Shown piece after piece: positions 1 through 10,183 of a stretch of 64,000 nucleotides of DNA. Location: the NCBI RefSeq assembly GCF_002979555.1, contig NZ_PCOZ01000003.1, positions 1 to 64,000 of the forward strand, given 5' to 3'. Made by a program: the position numbers and the translations under genes. Below the pieces are notes generated by a model. The model did no database searches. It saw only the letters and a list, made by a program, of their open reading frames with translations, and was not told the DNA's origin. The stretch comes from Pseudomonas sp. MYb60. Its GTDB lineage: Bacteria; Pseudomonadota; Gammaproteobacteria; Pseudomonadales; Pseudomonadaceae. Each line of letters begins with the position of its first letter. Position 1 is the first letter of the stretch.

Positions 1-108
1 ATCGTCGCGATCAACAAGGACGAAGAAGCACCGATCTTCCAGGTGGCCGATTACGGCCTGGTGGCGGACTTGTTCGACGCCGTGCCTGCATTGCAGCAGG
101 CTGTGTAA
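1..108 (+). CDS. etfA: Electron transfer flavoprotein alpha subunit, C-terminal end (partial)
   Basis: Only the last 35 codons are present; the gene enters from the left edge and stops with TAA at 106-108. The translated tail has the segment [16 protein letters not shown] followed by LVADLF, which is the conserved end of the EtfA FAD-binding domain. EtfAB carries electrons from acyl-CoA and other flavin dehydrogenases to the ubiquinone oxidoreductase in the cytoplasm. It converges with the sigma-54 activator that follows, with a hairpin between the two stop codons. The identification is firm although nothing can be said about the rest of the gene. Confidence 0.93.
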   Translation: MVAINKDEEAPIFQVADYGLVADLFDAVPALQQAV

Positions 109-116
109 GGTCCCAC

Positions 117-145
117 CGGCAGGCGAGCACGGAGCTCGTCTGCCG
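117..145. terminator. Hairpin between convergent genes, probable terminator
   Basis: A 12-bp stem (117-128 with 134-145, one G-T pair) closes a 5-base loop between the etfA stop and the end of the minus-strand activator. There is no clear T tract on either side, so termination efficiency is uncertain. Confidence 0.5.
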
Positions 146-150
146 CAGGT

Positions 151-2019
151 TCAGTCGTACGAACCCTTGCCGGGCATGGTGATGCCATGCAGGTTTACTT
201 TGCGGTACAGCGTTGCACGGGAAATCCCCAGTTCCCGTGCGGCCAGCAGGGGTTTCCAGCGGTTGCGCACGAGCGTGTCGATCAGCGTCTGGCGTTCCGG
301 GCTGCCACTGACAGTCTCCTGGCCCTTCACCGGCGCACTCGCACCGAGTGTCACGGGTAGATCATCTACTCCGATCACCGGGCTATTACACACGGCACAC
401 GCGTATCGCAGCGCGTGGTGCAGTTGTCGCATATTGCCGGGCCAGCTGTAATTCAACAGCATTTCCAGCGCAGACTCGCTCAGTTCTAAGCGCTCGCCCG
501 AACGCTCGCACTCGTCGTCCAACAGTGTGTTGATCAACGCCAATTTGTCTTTGCGTTCGCGTAGCGGGGGAATATCGAAACGTGCGCCACTCAGGCGGAA
601 AAACAGGTCTTCACGAAAGCTGCCGGCCTCAACCAGCGTGGCAATATCGCGGTGGCTGGCACAAATCACCTGAATATCGATGGCCTGGGCGCGCGCACCT
701 CCCAACGGTGCCACTTCGCCTTCGCTGAGTACGCGCAACAGGCGGGTTTGCAGGGCCAGGGGCATGTCGCCGATTTCATCAAGAAACAACGTGCCGCCGT
801 CGGCCTGCTGCAACAGACCGCGCATGCCTTTGGTCGACGCGCCGGTAAAAGCGCCAGCGGCATAACCGAACAATTCACTCTCTATCAAGCTTTCGGGGAT
901 CGCCGCGCAATTCACAGCGACAAAGGGCTTTTCGCGACGTTTGCTCGCGGCATGCAGTTGCAGGGCAAAAAACTCTTTGCCCGCACCGGTCTCACCATGG
1001 ATCAGCACAGGCAAACCGCGATCCTTGACGCGTACCGCCAGCTCCATCGCCTGCGCAACCTTGGGGTCCAGCGCTGAGGCCGGACTGCTGGCCAGTGGGG
1101 CGCTGGTGGGGCGGCGGGGCGCCTTGAGGCGCACGTGCAACCCCATCGACGGCAAAAAGTGGATGTTGTCGTCGCCGGCGGCGGGAAGCTTTGCTGAGGC
1201 GAAGGCTTCGTCAATATGCGCGGGAATTCGGCCACAACGCTGCAACAGCAGTCGCCGTGCTGCGGGGTTGAGAGCTTCAATGCGGCCATCCCGGTCCCAG
1301 GCGAACAGGCATTGCGGTTGACTGTCGACGTAGCCTGGCAGGGGGTGTGCCCGTAATACCCATAGATCTTGGGTGCTGTACATGAAGTACGCATTTTCGA
1401 GTTCGGTAGCGCTTTGAATGACCATCTGACGAATCAAATGCTGGCTGCGCCTGTCATCGGGAGCACGCACTGAAGAAACGTCCAATACCGCAAGAATCTC
1501 GCCGCTGGGTGAAAATATCGGCGCCGCAGAGCAGGTATTGCCAATGAACGCCGCACGGAAGTGATCGAGCTTGTGCACGGTGACCGGCAGCTTGTCGATC
1601 AGCACCGCGCTGACGGCTGTCGTGCCTTCTTCTTTCTCCGACCAGCAGGTGCCGACGTCCATGCCGGAGCGTCGGTACTCGCCGCGCAGGGCCGAGTCGA
1701 TCCTGTAGTCGACGGTACATCCCAGCGTATCGGTGAGCATCACACAGTAATCGGCGTCGCGAACGCGACCGTGCAGTCGCGACATTTCATCACCGGCCAA
1801 ATGCAGGAAATCGTCCACTCGCTGGCGGTGCTCGTTGATCTGGTGAGCCTCAAGCACCCTGGGCCCCTGCAGGGATCCAGGGTCGAGCTTGTAATGCTGG
1901 ACCGAGCGACGCCAGGAATCGAGGATGGCGTTGGGCACCGGCAGCGTCGGGGCATTCTGGGCAGTGCGCAGTACACGACTCACGTGTTCCACATGAGTCT
2001 TCGAAAAACCAGAGGACAT
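151..2019 (-). CDS. Sigma-54-dependent transcriptional activator, AcoR/GAF type
   Basis: A 622-residue bacterial enhancer-binding protein. The N-terminal half (about 70-210) is a GAF-like sensor region as in AcoR-type regulators of acetoin, alcohol and ketone catabolism. The AAA+ domain (about 320-550) has Walker A GETGAGKE at 342-349, an intact GAFTGA loop at 389-394 that contacts sigma-54, and Walker B GGTLFLDE at 408-415. WPGN is at 526-529, and a Fis-type helix-turn-helix occupies about 590-610 (ARELGISRATLYRK). It is transcribed away from the SDR-BVMO-ALDH run, and a sigma-54 promoter and a long inverted repeat lie between them. Control of that run is therefore the natural inference. The effector is unknown; a diol, ketone or acetoin-like molecule would fit. 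Confidence 0.92.
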   Translation of the reverse strand: MSSGFSKTHVEHVSRVLRTAQNAPTLPVPNAILDSWRRSVQHYKLDPGSLQGPRVLEAHQINEHRQRVDDFLHLAGDEMSRLHGRVRDADYCVMLTDTLGCTVDYRIDSALRGEYRRSGMDVGTCWSEKEEGTTAVSAVLIDKLPVTVHKLDHFRAAFIGNTCSAAPIFSPSGEILAVLDVSSVRAPDDRRSQHLIRQMVIQSATELENAYFMYSTQDLWVLRAHPLPGYVDSQPQCLFAWDRDGRIEALNPAARRLLLQRCGRIPAHIDEAFASAKLPAAGDDNIHFLPSMGLHVRLKAPRRPTSAPLASSPASALDPKVAQAMELAVRVKDRGLPVLIHGETGAGKEFFALQLHAASKRREKPFVAVNCAAIPESLIESELFGYAAGAFTGASTKGMRGLLQQADGGTLFLDEIGDMPLALQTRLLRVLSEGEVAPLGGARAQAIDIQVICASHRDIATLVEAGSFREDLFFRLSGARFDIPPLRERKDKLALINTLLDDECERSGERLELSESALEMLLNYSWPGNMRQLHHALRYACAVCNSPVIGVDDLPVTLGASAPVKGQETVSGSPERQTLIDTLVRNRWKPLLAARELGISRATLYRKVNLHGITMPGKGSYD

Positions 2020-2116
2020 GGTACCTCCGAAGGGTTGGATCTTATTTTTCTGTTGATGGCCATTAAAGGCGGCTTGGCCAATCCCTACAAGCGGAATCCG
2101 TCAGCCGGTGTCGGTG

Positions 2117-2172
2117 AGACATAACCGCTCAATAGTCGCAGCGTCCCACGGGAGACACGAGCGGTTATGTCT
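2117..2172. promoter_or_regulatory. Perfect 14-bp inverted repeat, candidate enhancer site for the sigma-54 activator
   Basis: AGACATAACCGCTC at 2117-2130 is repeated exactly, inverted, as GAGCGGTTATGTCT at 2159-2172; the centres are 42 bp apart, four helical turns. The pair lies about 80-135 bp upstream of the sigma-54 promoter, the usual distance for an upstream activating sequence bound by activator dimers that loop to the polymerase. Binding by the adjacent AcoR-type protein is inference. Confidence 0.75.
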
Positions 2173-2251
2173 TGCGGTGATGGTCTAGGGGGCTGCGTCC
2201 AATCACACGTTGATCCCTCTATTCCGGGCGTTATGGCGGAGTTTCAAGGTG

Positions 2252-2268
2252 TTGGCATCCGACTTGCT
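2252..2268 (+). promoter_or_regulatory. Sigma-54 (-24/-12) promoter
   Basis: TTGGCAT-CCGAC-TTGCT matches the sigma-54 consensus TGGCAC-N5-TTGC at all but one position. It has GG at 2254-2255 and GC at 2266-2267 with correct spacing. Transcription should begin near 2279, about 55 bp before the SDR start codon. Confidence 0.85.
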
Positions 2269-2333
2269 CTGTCAGTCTCAGCAGGCCGCGTCGAACGGTC
2301 GCATCCCAACAACAATAACGACAGAGGCAGTAC

Positions 2334-3134
2334 ATGAGCGAATTCAATGCTGTGAATTTCTCCCTGAACGGCAAGGTTGCCCTGGTAACAGGCGCTGGTC
2401 GTGGCATTGGCCAGGGCATTGCGCTGAGCCTGGCCCAGGCTGGCGCAGACCTGGTACTGGCCGATTACGACCTGGGGATCGCACAAGAGGCTGCCGCCTT
2501 GGTCCAGGCTTTGGGTCGTCGGGCTGTGGCCCTGCAGGTTGATGTCAGCAAACCCGAGAGTGTCGCCAGTTTGATCGAACAGGTCAGGGCGCAATTTGGC
2601 CGCCTGGATGTGGCGGTCAACAACGCGGGCGTGGTCAGCCTCGGTCGGGTCGATGAGCTGGCCGTCAGCGAGTGGGACCGCATCATGAATATCAACGCCC
2701 GTGGTGTATTCCTCTGCTGCCAGGCCGAACTCAAACTGATGCGCGAGCATAACTTCGGCCGCATCATCAACTTGGCCTCGATTGCCGGCAAAGTCGGTTT
2801 TCCGGACCTCTCTCACTACAGCGCCTCCAAATTCGCAGTGATCGGTTTTACCAACGCCTTTGCCAAGGAAGTTGCCCGCGAAGGCATCACGGTTAACGCC
2901 CTTTGCCCTGGTGTGGTGGGCACCGGTATGTGGCGCGGTGATGAGGGGCTTTCCGCGCGTTGGGCGCAACCCGGCGAAACCGAAGTGCAATCCTGGGAGC
3001 GGCACCAGTCCAGCCTGCTGCCTCAAGGGGAAGCGCAAACCGTGGAAGACATGGGCCAATTGGCCGTCTACCTGGCGTGCGCGCCCCACGTTACCGGGCA
3101 GGCGATCGCTGTTGATGGCGGCTTCTCGCTCTAA
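2334..3134 (+). CDS. SDR-family alcohol dehydrogenase
   Basis: A classical short-chain dehydrogenase of 266 residues. The cofactor motif TGAGRGIG is at 19-26, NNAG at 96-99, and the catalytic Ser149, Tyr162 and Lys166 (YSASK) are present. The acidic residue after beta-2 (ADYD) favours NAD over NADP. AGAGG precedes the ATG by about eight bases. It is the first gene behind the sigma-54 promoter and is followed by a BVMO, so oxidation of a secondary alcohol to the ketone used by the BVMO is the likely role. The exact substrate cannot be read from the sequence. Confidence 0.88.
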   Translation: MSEFNAVNFSLNGKVALVTGAGRGIGQGIALSLAQAGADLVLADYDLGIAQEAAALVQALGRRAVALQVDVSKPESVASLIEQVRAQFGRLDVAVNNAGVVSLGRVDELAVSEWDRIMNINARGVFLCCQAELKLMREHNFGRIINLASIAGKVGFPDLSHYSASKFAVIGFTNAFAKEVAREGITVNALCPGVVGTGMWRGDEGLSARWAQPGETEVQSWERHQSSLLPQGEAQTVEDMGQLAVYLACAPHVTGQAIAVDGGFSL

Positions 3135-3259
3135 CTGACCCCGTTCACTAATCAAGTTTATGTCCCCTGGATCCTGATTCAGGGGAGCGGATACGGCTTG
3201 CCTGCAGCTTTGTTTCTGAGTGAAGCCAGCAGGCGCATTGATCGAAACAGGAGAACATA

Positions 3260-4939
3260 ATGACAACTACAGTTCTGGCCAAACGTTCCGTTGGCACCGA
3301 CGTTATCAACTACGACGCTATTGTGATCGGCGCAGGTTTTGGCGGCATTTACATGCTCAAGAAATTGCGCGATGAATTGGGCTTGAAAGTGCGTGCCTTC
3401 GACAAGGCCGGTGGCATTGGCGGTACCTGGTTCTGGAACCGCTACCCCGGCGCGTTATCCGACAGCGAATCGTTCGTCTATTGCTTCTCCTGGGACCGTG
3501 AGCTGTGCCAGGAATGGGACATCACCACACGCTACCTGACCCAGCCGCAAATCCTGTCCTACTTGAACCACGCTGTGGATCGTCACGACCTGCGCCGCGA
3601 TATCCAGCTGGAAACAGGCATCACCGCTGCGGTGTTCGACGAGCAGAGCAGCCGTTGGTTGGTCACGGCCGACGACGGTCATCAATACAGCGCCAAATAC
3701 CTGGTGACGGCATTGGGCCTGTTGTCCGCAACCAATGTGCCCAAGATCAAAGGCCTCGATCAATTCAAAGGGAGCATGTACCACACTGCCAACTGGCCGG
3801 CCGATGCTGTGCTGGAAGGCAAGCGCGTTGGCGTGATCGGTACGGGGTCGACAGGTTGCCAGGTCATCACCGCGATCGCGCCGACCGTCGGCCACCTGAC
3901 CGTGTTCCAACGCTCTGCGCAGTACACCGTGCCGGTAGGCAACGGCCCAGTCAGTCGCGACTACGTCGACGACATCAAGCGCAATTACGACGCCATCTGG
4001 CAGGAGGTGCGGTCTTCGCGCCTGGCGTTCGGCTTCCCGGAAAGCGATATTCCCACCATGAGTGTGGACGCTGCCGAACGCAAAGCCATTTTCCAGCGCG
4101 CCTGGGATGGGGGCGGCGGCTTCCGCTACATGTTCCAGACCTTCAACGATATCGCCACCAGTGAAGAGGCCAATATCGAGGCGCAAAATTTCGTTCGCGA
4201 GAAGATCGCCGAGATCGTCGAGGACCCGGAGACAGCACGCAAATTGATGCCCCGCGATCTCTACGCCAAGCGCCCGCTGTGCGACAGCGGTTACTACGCC
4301 ACGTTCAATCGCCCCAATGTGTCGCTGGTTGACGTCAAGGCCAACCCGATCGACGAGATTACCGCCAAGGGCATTCGTACTGCGGACGGGGTCGAGCACG
4401 AGCTGGATGTGCTGGTGTTTGCTACCGGTTTTGACGCCGTGGACGGTAACTACAAGCGCATCGATATTCGCGGCCGCGATAACGTCTCGATGAAGGATCA
4501 CTGGGCGGACGGCCCGTCCAGCTACTTGTCGGTGGCCACCGCCAAATTCCCGAATATGTTCATGATCCTGGGGCCAAACGGTCCGTTCACCAACCTTCCG
4601 CCGACGATTGAAACCGAGGTGGAATGGGTCTGCGATCTGGTTGGGTTCATGGAGCAAAACGAGTTGGCCTGCGTGGAACCCTCTGCACAAAGCGAGCAGG
4701 AATGGGGCAAGACCTGCCAGGACATTGCCGATCAAACGCTGTTCGCCAAGACCGATTCGTGGATCTTCGGCGCCAATATCCCCGGCAAAAGCAACAAGGT
4801 GTACTTCTACATGGGGGGCTTGGGCGCCTTCAACGAACAGTTGGCAGCGGTCAAGAATGATGACTACCGGGGCTTCAAGTTCAAAGCCGTCAGTGTCGAA
4901 GGCGCACCCAAGCGCCGCGTAACGGAGAACCTGCAATGA
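3260..4939 (+). CDS. Baeyer-Villiger flavin monooxygenase
   Basis: A type I BVMO of 559 residues, the usual length. It has an FAD Rossmann motif GAGFGG at 24-29, the exact BVMO fingerprint FKGSMYHTANWP at 169-180 (FxGxxxHxxxWP) and a second, NADPH-binding motif GTGSTG at 194-199. Such enzymes insert oxygen next to a ketone carbonyl to give an ester or lactone, using FAD, NADPH and O2. AGGAG precedes the ATG. The last four bases (ATGA) overlap the start of the aldehyde dehydrogenase, so the two are translationally coupled. No dedicated ester hydrolase lies in the run. An alpha-hydroxyketone substrate would not need one, since its product falls apart to an acid and an aldehyde. Confidence 0.95.
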   Translation: MTTTVLAKRSVGTDVINYDAIVIGAGFGGIYMLKKLRDELGLKVRAFDKAGGIGGTWFWNRYPGALSDSESFVYCFSWDRELCQEWDITTRYLTQPQILSYLNHAVDRHDLRRDIQLETGITAAVFDEQSSRWLVTADDGHQYSAKYLVTALGLLSATNVPKIKGLDQFKGSMYHTANWPADAVLEGKRVGVIGTGSTGCQVITAIAPTVGHLTVFQRSAQYTVPVGNGPVSRDYVDDIKRNYDAIWQEVRSSRLAFGFPESDIPTMSVDAAERKAIFQRAWDGGGGFRYMFQTFNDIATSEEANIEAQNFVREKIAEIVEDPETARKLMPRDLYAKRPLCDSGYYATFNRPNVSLVDVKANPIDEITAKGIRTADGVEHELDVLVFATGFDAVDGNYKRIDIRGRDNVSMKDHWADGPSSYLSVATAKFPNMFMILGPNGPFTNLPPTIETEVEWVCDLVGFMEQNELACVEPSAQSEQEWGKTCQDIADQTLFAKTDSWIFGANIPGKSNKVYFYMGGLGAFNEQLAAVKNDDYRGFKFKAVSVEGAPKRRVTENLQ

Positions 4940-6384
4940 GCTTGAACAACCCCGAACTCATGCGTCATCAAGCCTTTATCAACGGTGAATGGCTGGCTGC
5001 AGACACTGAAGCCACAATCACAGTGAGCAACCCGTCGACGGGCGCCACCATCGGCCAGGTGCCGCGCATGGGCAAGGCTGAGACACGCCGTGCCATCGAA
5101 GCGGCTGAGCACGCGTTGCCGGCCTGGCGTGAGCTTTCGGCCAAGGCGCGCGCAAATGCGTTGCGCCGCTGGTACGACTTGATCATTGAAAACCAGCATG
5201 ACCTGGCGCACATCATGACGCTGGAGCAGGGCAAGCCGCTTCCTGAGGCGCTGGGTGAAATCGTCTTCGCCGCCTCCTATATCGAGTGGTATGCGGAGGA
5301 GGGAAAGCGGGTCTACGGCGATATTATTCCGGGCGCAACGGACAAACGCTTGCTGGTCATCAAGCAGCCCGTAGGTGTATGCGCCGCCATTACGCCGTGG
5401 AATTTCCCCAGCGCAATGATCACCCGTAAAGCCGGGCCAGCGCTGGCCGCTGGCTGCACAATGGTGATCAAACCTGCCTCCCAGACGCCGTTCTCGGCAT
5501 TGGCGCTGGTGTACCTCGCCGAACAGGCAGGCATTCCCAAGGGCGTGCTGTCGGTGGTCACCGGCGCCGCTGCAGAGATTGCCGAGGAGCTGACCAGCAA
5601 CCCGGTCGTGCGCAAGATTTCCTTCACGGGGTCTACTGAGATCGGCCGCCAGATCATGGAAAAGTGCGCTCACGACATCAAAAAAGTCTCTCTGGAACTG
5701 GGCGGCAACGCGCCCTTTATCGTGTTCGACGATGCTGACCTGGACGCTGCCGTAGAAGGCGCACTCGCATCGAAGTTTCGCAATGCAGGGCAGACCTGCG
5801 TCTGCGCCAATCGCCTGTATGTGCACGACAAGGTGTATGACGCCTTCGTCGACAAACTGACCTCAGCGGTCGGCGCGCTGAAGATTGGCGATGGTTTTAC
5901 CAAGGGCGTCACCCTTGGGCCGCTGATTGATGGGAAAGCTGTCGCCAAGGTGCGTGAGCATATCGAGGATGCGTTGGCCAAAGGCGCCAAGGTCGTCCAG
6001 GGCGGTGGGGCACATACCCAGGGCGCCAATTTCTTCGAACCCACCATCCTGGTGGATGTGCCGGACAGCGCACGCGTCGCCAAAGAGGAAACCTTCGGCC
6101 CGCTTGCACCGGTCTTTCGCTTCTTCGATGACGCCGAGGTCATCGCTAAGGCCAACGACACCGAGTTCGGCCTGGCGGCTTATTTCTACACCGCGAACCT
6201 GAGCCGGGTGTTTCGTCTGGGCGAGGCGCTGGAGTACGGCATCGTCGGGGTCAACACCGGGATTATCAGTTCTGAGGCCGCGCCGTTTGGTGGGGTCAAG
6301 GCATCGGGTGTTGGCCGGGAGGGCTCCAAATACGGGCTGGAGGATTACCTGGAGATCAAATACCTGTGCCTGGCCGGCATTTGA
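4936..6384 (+). CDS. NAD(P)-dependent aldehyde dehydrogenase, succinate-semialdehyde-dehydrogenase type
   Basis: 482 residues, a full ALDH-superfamily protein. The catalytic residues are visible: Asn156 (PWNF), Glu254 (LELGG) and nucleophile Cys288 (GQTCVC). The overall pattern is closest to the GabD-like succinate or glutarate semialdehyde dehydrogenases. Its start overlaps the BVMO stop in ATGA. In this context it probably oxidises the aldehyde that arises after BVMO cleavage or from alcohol oxidation. GabD-like family membership does not by itself fix the substrate. Confidence 0.9.
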   Translation: MSLNNPELMRHQAFINGEWLAADTEATITVSNPSTGATIGQVPRMGKAETRRAIEAAEHALPAWRELSAKARANALRRWYDLIIENQHDLAHIMTLEQGKPLPEALGEIVFAASYIEWYAEEGKRVYGDIIPGATDKRLLVIKQPVGVCAAITPWNFPSAMITRKAGPALAAGCTMVIKPASQTPFSALALVYLAEQAGIPKGVLSVVTGAAAEIAEELTSNPVVRKISFTGSTEIGRQIMEKCAHDIKKVSLELGGNAPFIVFDDADLDAAVEGALASKFRNAGQTCVCANRLYVHDKVYDAFVDKLTSAVGALKIGDGFTKGVTLGPLIDGKAVAKVREHIEDALAKGAKVVQGGGAHTQGANFFEPTILVDVPDSARVAKEETFGPLAPVFRFFDDAEVIAKANDTEFGLAAYFYTANLSRVFRLGEALEYGIVGVNTGIISSEAAPFGGVKASGVGREGSKYGLEDYLEIKYLCLAGI

Positions 6385-6497
6385 TCTGTAGCGACCCATT
6401 TTTCAACTGATTGCTTTTTTGAGTGACCGCCAGGGCGTTGCCCTGCGGTCCGGTCAACGCTGTGTCGTAAAACATAAAAACAATAGGATAAATCGAC

Positions 6498-7829
6498 ATG
6501 AACATCGCTTGGAAATTGCCGCTGGGGCTCGGGCTCCTGTCATGCATCGCCGTGCCTGCCTCAGCCGAGGACGCTTCTTCGAAATGGGGAACCGGAGATT
6601 GGGGAGGGGTACGCAGTGAGCTACTGGAGCAGGGCGTTGATGTAATCGTCGGTTACGTCGGCGAAGCCGCCACCAATGTCCACGGAGGCTATAACCATGA
6701 CCGCACGGCGCGATATACCGCGCAATGGGCACTGGGCACGCACCTGGATCTGCAAAAGTTGCTCGGCTGGAATGAGGCAGAGTTCCAACTGCTGGTAACT
6801 GAACGCAACGGCAACAACCTCTCCAACGAGCGCGTTTCCGATCCGCGTGCGCCACAGCTCAGTTCGGTGCAGGAGGTGTGGGGCAGGGGGCAGACTTGGC
6901 GCCTGACCCAGATGTGGTATCGCCAGAAGTTTTTCAATAGCGCCCTGGATCTCAAGTTCGGCCGCGTGGGCGTCAATGAGGATTTCGCCAGTTTCCCCTG
7001 CGACTTTCAGAGCCTGTCGTTTTGCAGTGCCCCCATCGGCAACGTCGCTGGGGATATCTGGTACAGCGGGCCAGTGAGTCAGTGGGGTGGGCGTGTGCGC
7101 TATAACCTCAATGATCACTGGGCGGTGCAAGTGGGGGCGTATGAGCAAAATCCGTCGTACTTGGAGACAGGCAACGGTTTCAAACTTAGCGGCAGTGGCA
7201 CCCAAGGCGCGTTGGTGCCGGTAGAGGTCATCTGGAAGCCCATTGTCGGTAAAGATGCCTTACCCGGTGAATACCGGTTGGGTTACTACCACAGCAGTGC
7301 CAGCGCCAACGACCTGTACGACGACGTCAACGGTAACCCGCAGGTGTTGACCGGCCAGGCGCCAAAGTCACGCAGCAGCAAACACGGCGCATGGGTCATT
7401 GGCCAACAGCAGCTTACAACCCATAACGGCGATGCTTCGCGTGGTCTGAGCGTATTTGCCAGCCTGACCGTGCACGACAAAGCCACCAGTGGTATCGAAA
7501 GCTTCCAGAATATCGGCGCGGTCTACAAAGGCCCGTTTGATGCGCGGCCCCAAGATGACCTCGGCGTGGGCATCGCACGCCTCAAGGTCAATGACGACGT
7601 CACCAAGCGCCAGCGTTTGATCAATGAAAGTACGGGCATCAGTGACTACGACGACCCGCAGTACGTGCCCGTGCAGCACAGCGAATACAACATCGAACTC
7701 AATTACGGCGTACACGTGACCGATTGGCTCACCGTGCGCCCGAATGTGCAGTACGTGCGCAATCCAGGGGGTGTCTACGAGGTGGACAATGCCTGGGTCG
7801 CCGGTGTGAAGCTGCAGGCAAGCTTCTGA
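6498..7829 (+). CDS. Carbohydrate-selective porin, OprB family
   Basis: 443 residues beginning with a signal peptide that should be cleaved after PASA (about residue 23), followed by GTGDWGGVRSEL, a conserved OprB start. The rest shows alternating aromatic and polar strands and ends in a phenylalanine (QASF), typical of outer-membrane beta-barrels. OprB-type porins pass glucose, glycerol and other small polyols. Placement between the ALDH and a glycerol dehydrogenase suggests that it admits the small hydroxylated substrate of this pathway. The 113-base gap before it shows no terminator, so it probably shares the sigma-54 transcript. Confidence 0.9.
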   Translation: MNIAWKLPLGLGLLSCIAVPASAEDASSKWGTGDWGGVRSELLEQGVDVIVGYVGEAATNVHGGYNHDRTARYTAQWALGTHLDLQKLLGWNEAEFQLLVTERNGNNLSNERVSDPRAPQLSSVQEVWGRGQTWRLTQMWYRQKFFNSALDLKFGRVGVNEDFASFPCDFQSLSFCSAPIGNVAGDIWYSGPVSQWGGRVRYNLNDHWAVQVGAYEQNPSYLETGNGFKLSGSGTQGALVPVEVIWKPIVGKDALPGEYRLGYYHSSASANDLYDDVNGNPQVLTGQAPKSRSSKHGAWVIGQQQLTTHNGDASRGLSVFASLTVHDKATSGIESFQNIGAVYKGPFDARPQDDLGVGIARLKVNDDVTKRQRLINESTGISDYDDPQYVPVQHSEYNIELNYGVHVTDWLTVRPNVQYVRNPGGVYEVDNAWVAGVKLQASF

Positions 7830-7858
7830 GCCTGGGCATCTATGTGAGCAGTCTGTAA

Positions 7859-8671
<813 letters not shown>

Positions 8672-8745
8672 TTTGTCATCAGCGCTGGGGAACGCTCAAG
8701 CGTGCATACGTTGAGCGTTTTGCGCAGGCGACGTGAGGGAATGAG

Positions 8746-9870
8746 ATGACAATTACCAAAGGCATTGCATCGCCGGCCAAATTTCTGGTCCAGGCCGATG
8801 CGCTGGTGGATTTAGCACTGCATGGCAAAGCCTTCGGGGCGAATGCCTATTTGATCTGCGATCAATTTATCGTCGGCCGTGTGCATGAGAAGGCGATGCC
8901 GGGGTTCAAGAACGAACAACGCGCGGAGTTGGCCGTGTTTGGTGGGCAATGTTCCGACAGTGAAATCAACCGGCACGTGGAGGCGGCACGCGGCGCCGAT
9001 TATGTCGTGGGGATAGGGGGCGGGAAAACCCTGGATACCGCTAAGGCGGCTGCACACTTCCTCGAAAAACCCGTACTCATCCTGCCGACGCTTGCCTCTA
9101 CCGACGCACCTTGTACGGCGATTTCGGTGATTTACAACGACGACGATACGTTTAATCGCTATTTGTTCTTATCCAAAACCCCGGACGTTGTATTAGCAGA
9201 CACACGCATTCTGGCCGAACAGCCCCCGCGGTTTTTTGCTGCGGGTGTGGGTGACGGTCTGGCCACGTATTTCGAGGCGCGAGCGTGCTTTGCCGCGCAG
9301 CGCGACAATCTGATCCTGGGCAATGACGGCAAGATGCTCAAACCCACATTGATCGGGTTCGCGATTGCGCAAACGTGTTACGAGACCATCAAAAAATATT
9401 CGGCCCAAGCGGCATTCGCGGTGCAGAACAACGCCATCACGGCTGCCCTGGAGAATACGATTGAGGCCACCATCTACATGTCGGCGGTCGGGGCGGAGTC
9501 CGGTGGGTGCGCCGCTGCGCATGCGATCCATAACGGCATGACTAATGTGCATGACCTGCACGGTGCACAACACGGAGAAAAGGTCGTGTTTGGCCTGTTC
9601 ACGCAGCTCGTGATGGAAGCCGCGCCAATGGCAGAGATTGAGGAGGTGGTGGACATTGCCATGGCCGTCGGTTTGCCTCTGACGCTCGAAGATTTGGGGC
9701 TCAAATACTTCAAAGAAGCGGAATGGAGAAAAGTTGCCGAGGTGGCCTGCGATGAAAACGACACTATGCACAACATGCCTTTCACGGTGACGCCGGACCT
9801 GGTGTATGACGCGATCGTGGCGGCTGACGCATTGCTGCATGGGTTCAAGCGACAAAAGGCTGTGCACTAG
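8746..9870 (+). CDS. gldA: Glycerol dehydrogenase (iron-containing-ADH superfamily, zinc type)
   Basis: 374 residues, the normal GldA length. NAD-binding GIGGGKTLD lies at 89-97 and the TLASTDAPCTAISV segment at 115-128. The metal ligands are visible as Asp170 (GVGDGL) and the histidines of HAIHNG and HGEKV. GldA oxidises glycerol to dihydroxyacetone and, in many bacteria, 1,2-propanediol to hydroxyacetone and 2,3-butanediol to acetoin. It is the last gene of the run, followed by a strong terminator. The broad diol range is known of the family; which diol matters here is inference. Confidence 0.93.
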   Translation: MTITKGIASPAKFLVQADALVDLALHGKAFGANAYLICDQFIVGRVHEKAMPGFKNEQRAELAVFGGQCSDSEINRHVEAARGADYVVGIGGGKTLDTAKAAAHFLEKPVLILPTLASTDAPCTAISVIYNDDDTFNRYLFLSKTPDVVLADTRILAEQPPRFFAAGVGDGLATYFEARACFAAQRDNLILGNDGKMLKPTLIGFAIAQTCYETIKKYSAQAAFAVQNNAITAALENTIEATIYMSAVGAESGGCAAAHAIHNGMTNVHDLHGAQHGEKVVFGLFTQLVMEAAPMAEIEEVVDIAMAVGLPLTLEDLGLKYFKEAEWRKVAEVACDENDTMHNMPFTVTPDLVYDAIVAADALLHGFKRQKAVH

Positions 9871-9922
9871 CCACTGGATTGGGTACCCGTTTTGAGGCGT
9901 CTACAACGCTAAAAACGGTTTT

Positions 9923-9963
9923 GCGCCGTCAATCGTTCAACTCGATTGGCGGCGCCTTTTTTT
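9923..9963 (+). terminator. Rho-independent terminator after gldA
   Basis: A 13-bp stem (9923-9935 with 9943-9955, one T-G pair) and a 7-base loop are followed by seven T residues. It closes the SDR-BVMO-gldA run. The surrounding 9871-10183 gap otherwise holds only the minus-strand terminator below. Confidence 0.93.
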
Positions 9964-10089
9964 GTGCAGAACAGACGGTGACCCGTATCAGTGAGTCTGC
10001 GCGATGCCTTTGAGCTTGGCGACTTTGGTTGCCCTTGTCCCAGCTGAACTGACCTGACAATGGGCGTGGCTGCGACATTCGAAGCAATT

Positions 10090-10111
10090 AAAAAGGGCCC
10101 TATGGGCCCTT
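10090..10111 (-). terminator. Rho-independent terminator after fghA
   Basis: Read on the minus strand, AAGGGCCC and GGGCCCTT pair around a 3-base loop (10093-10111) and run into five T residues. It lies about 70 bases past the fghA stop and separates the formaldehyde genes from the gldA run. Confidence 0.85.
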
Positions 10112-10183
10112 ACAGAATTGCTGTGGGCAGGACGTCTATGCTGTCCGACCAAAACCATCTAGCCATTGACTGTAGGCGGGTGA

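Noticed and set aside
2244..3266. Minus-strand open frame of 340 codons opposite the first SDR
   Set aside because: It covers the sigma-54 promoter and is the antisense shadow of the SDR gene.
3455..4936. Long minus-strand open frame (493 codons) opposite the BVMO gene
   Set aside because: It mirrors the codon structure of the clearly real BVMO gene in high-GC DNA, and shows no domain or ribosome-binding site.
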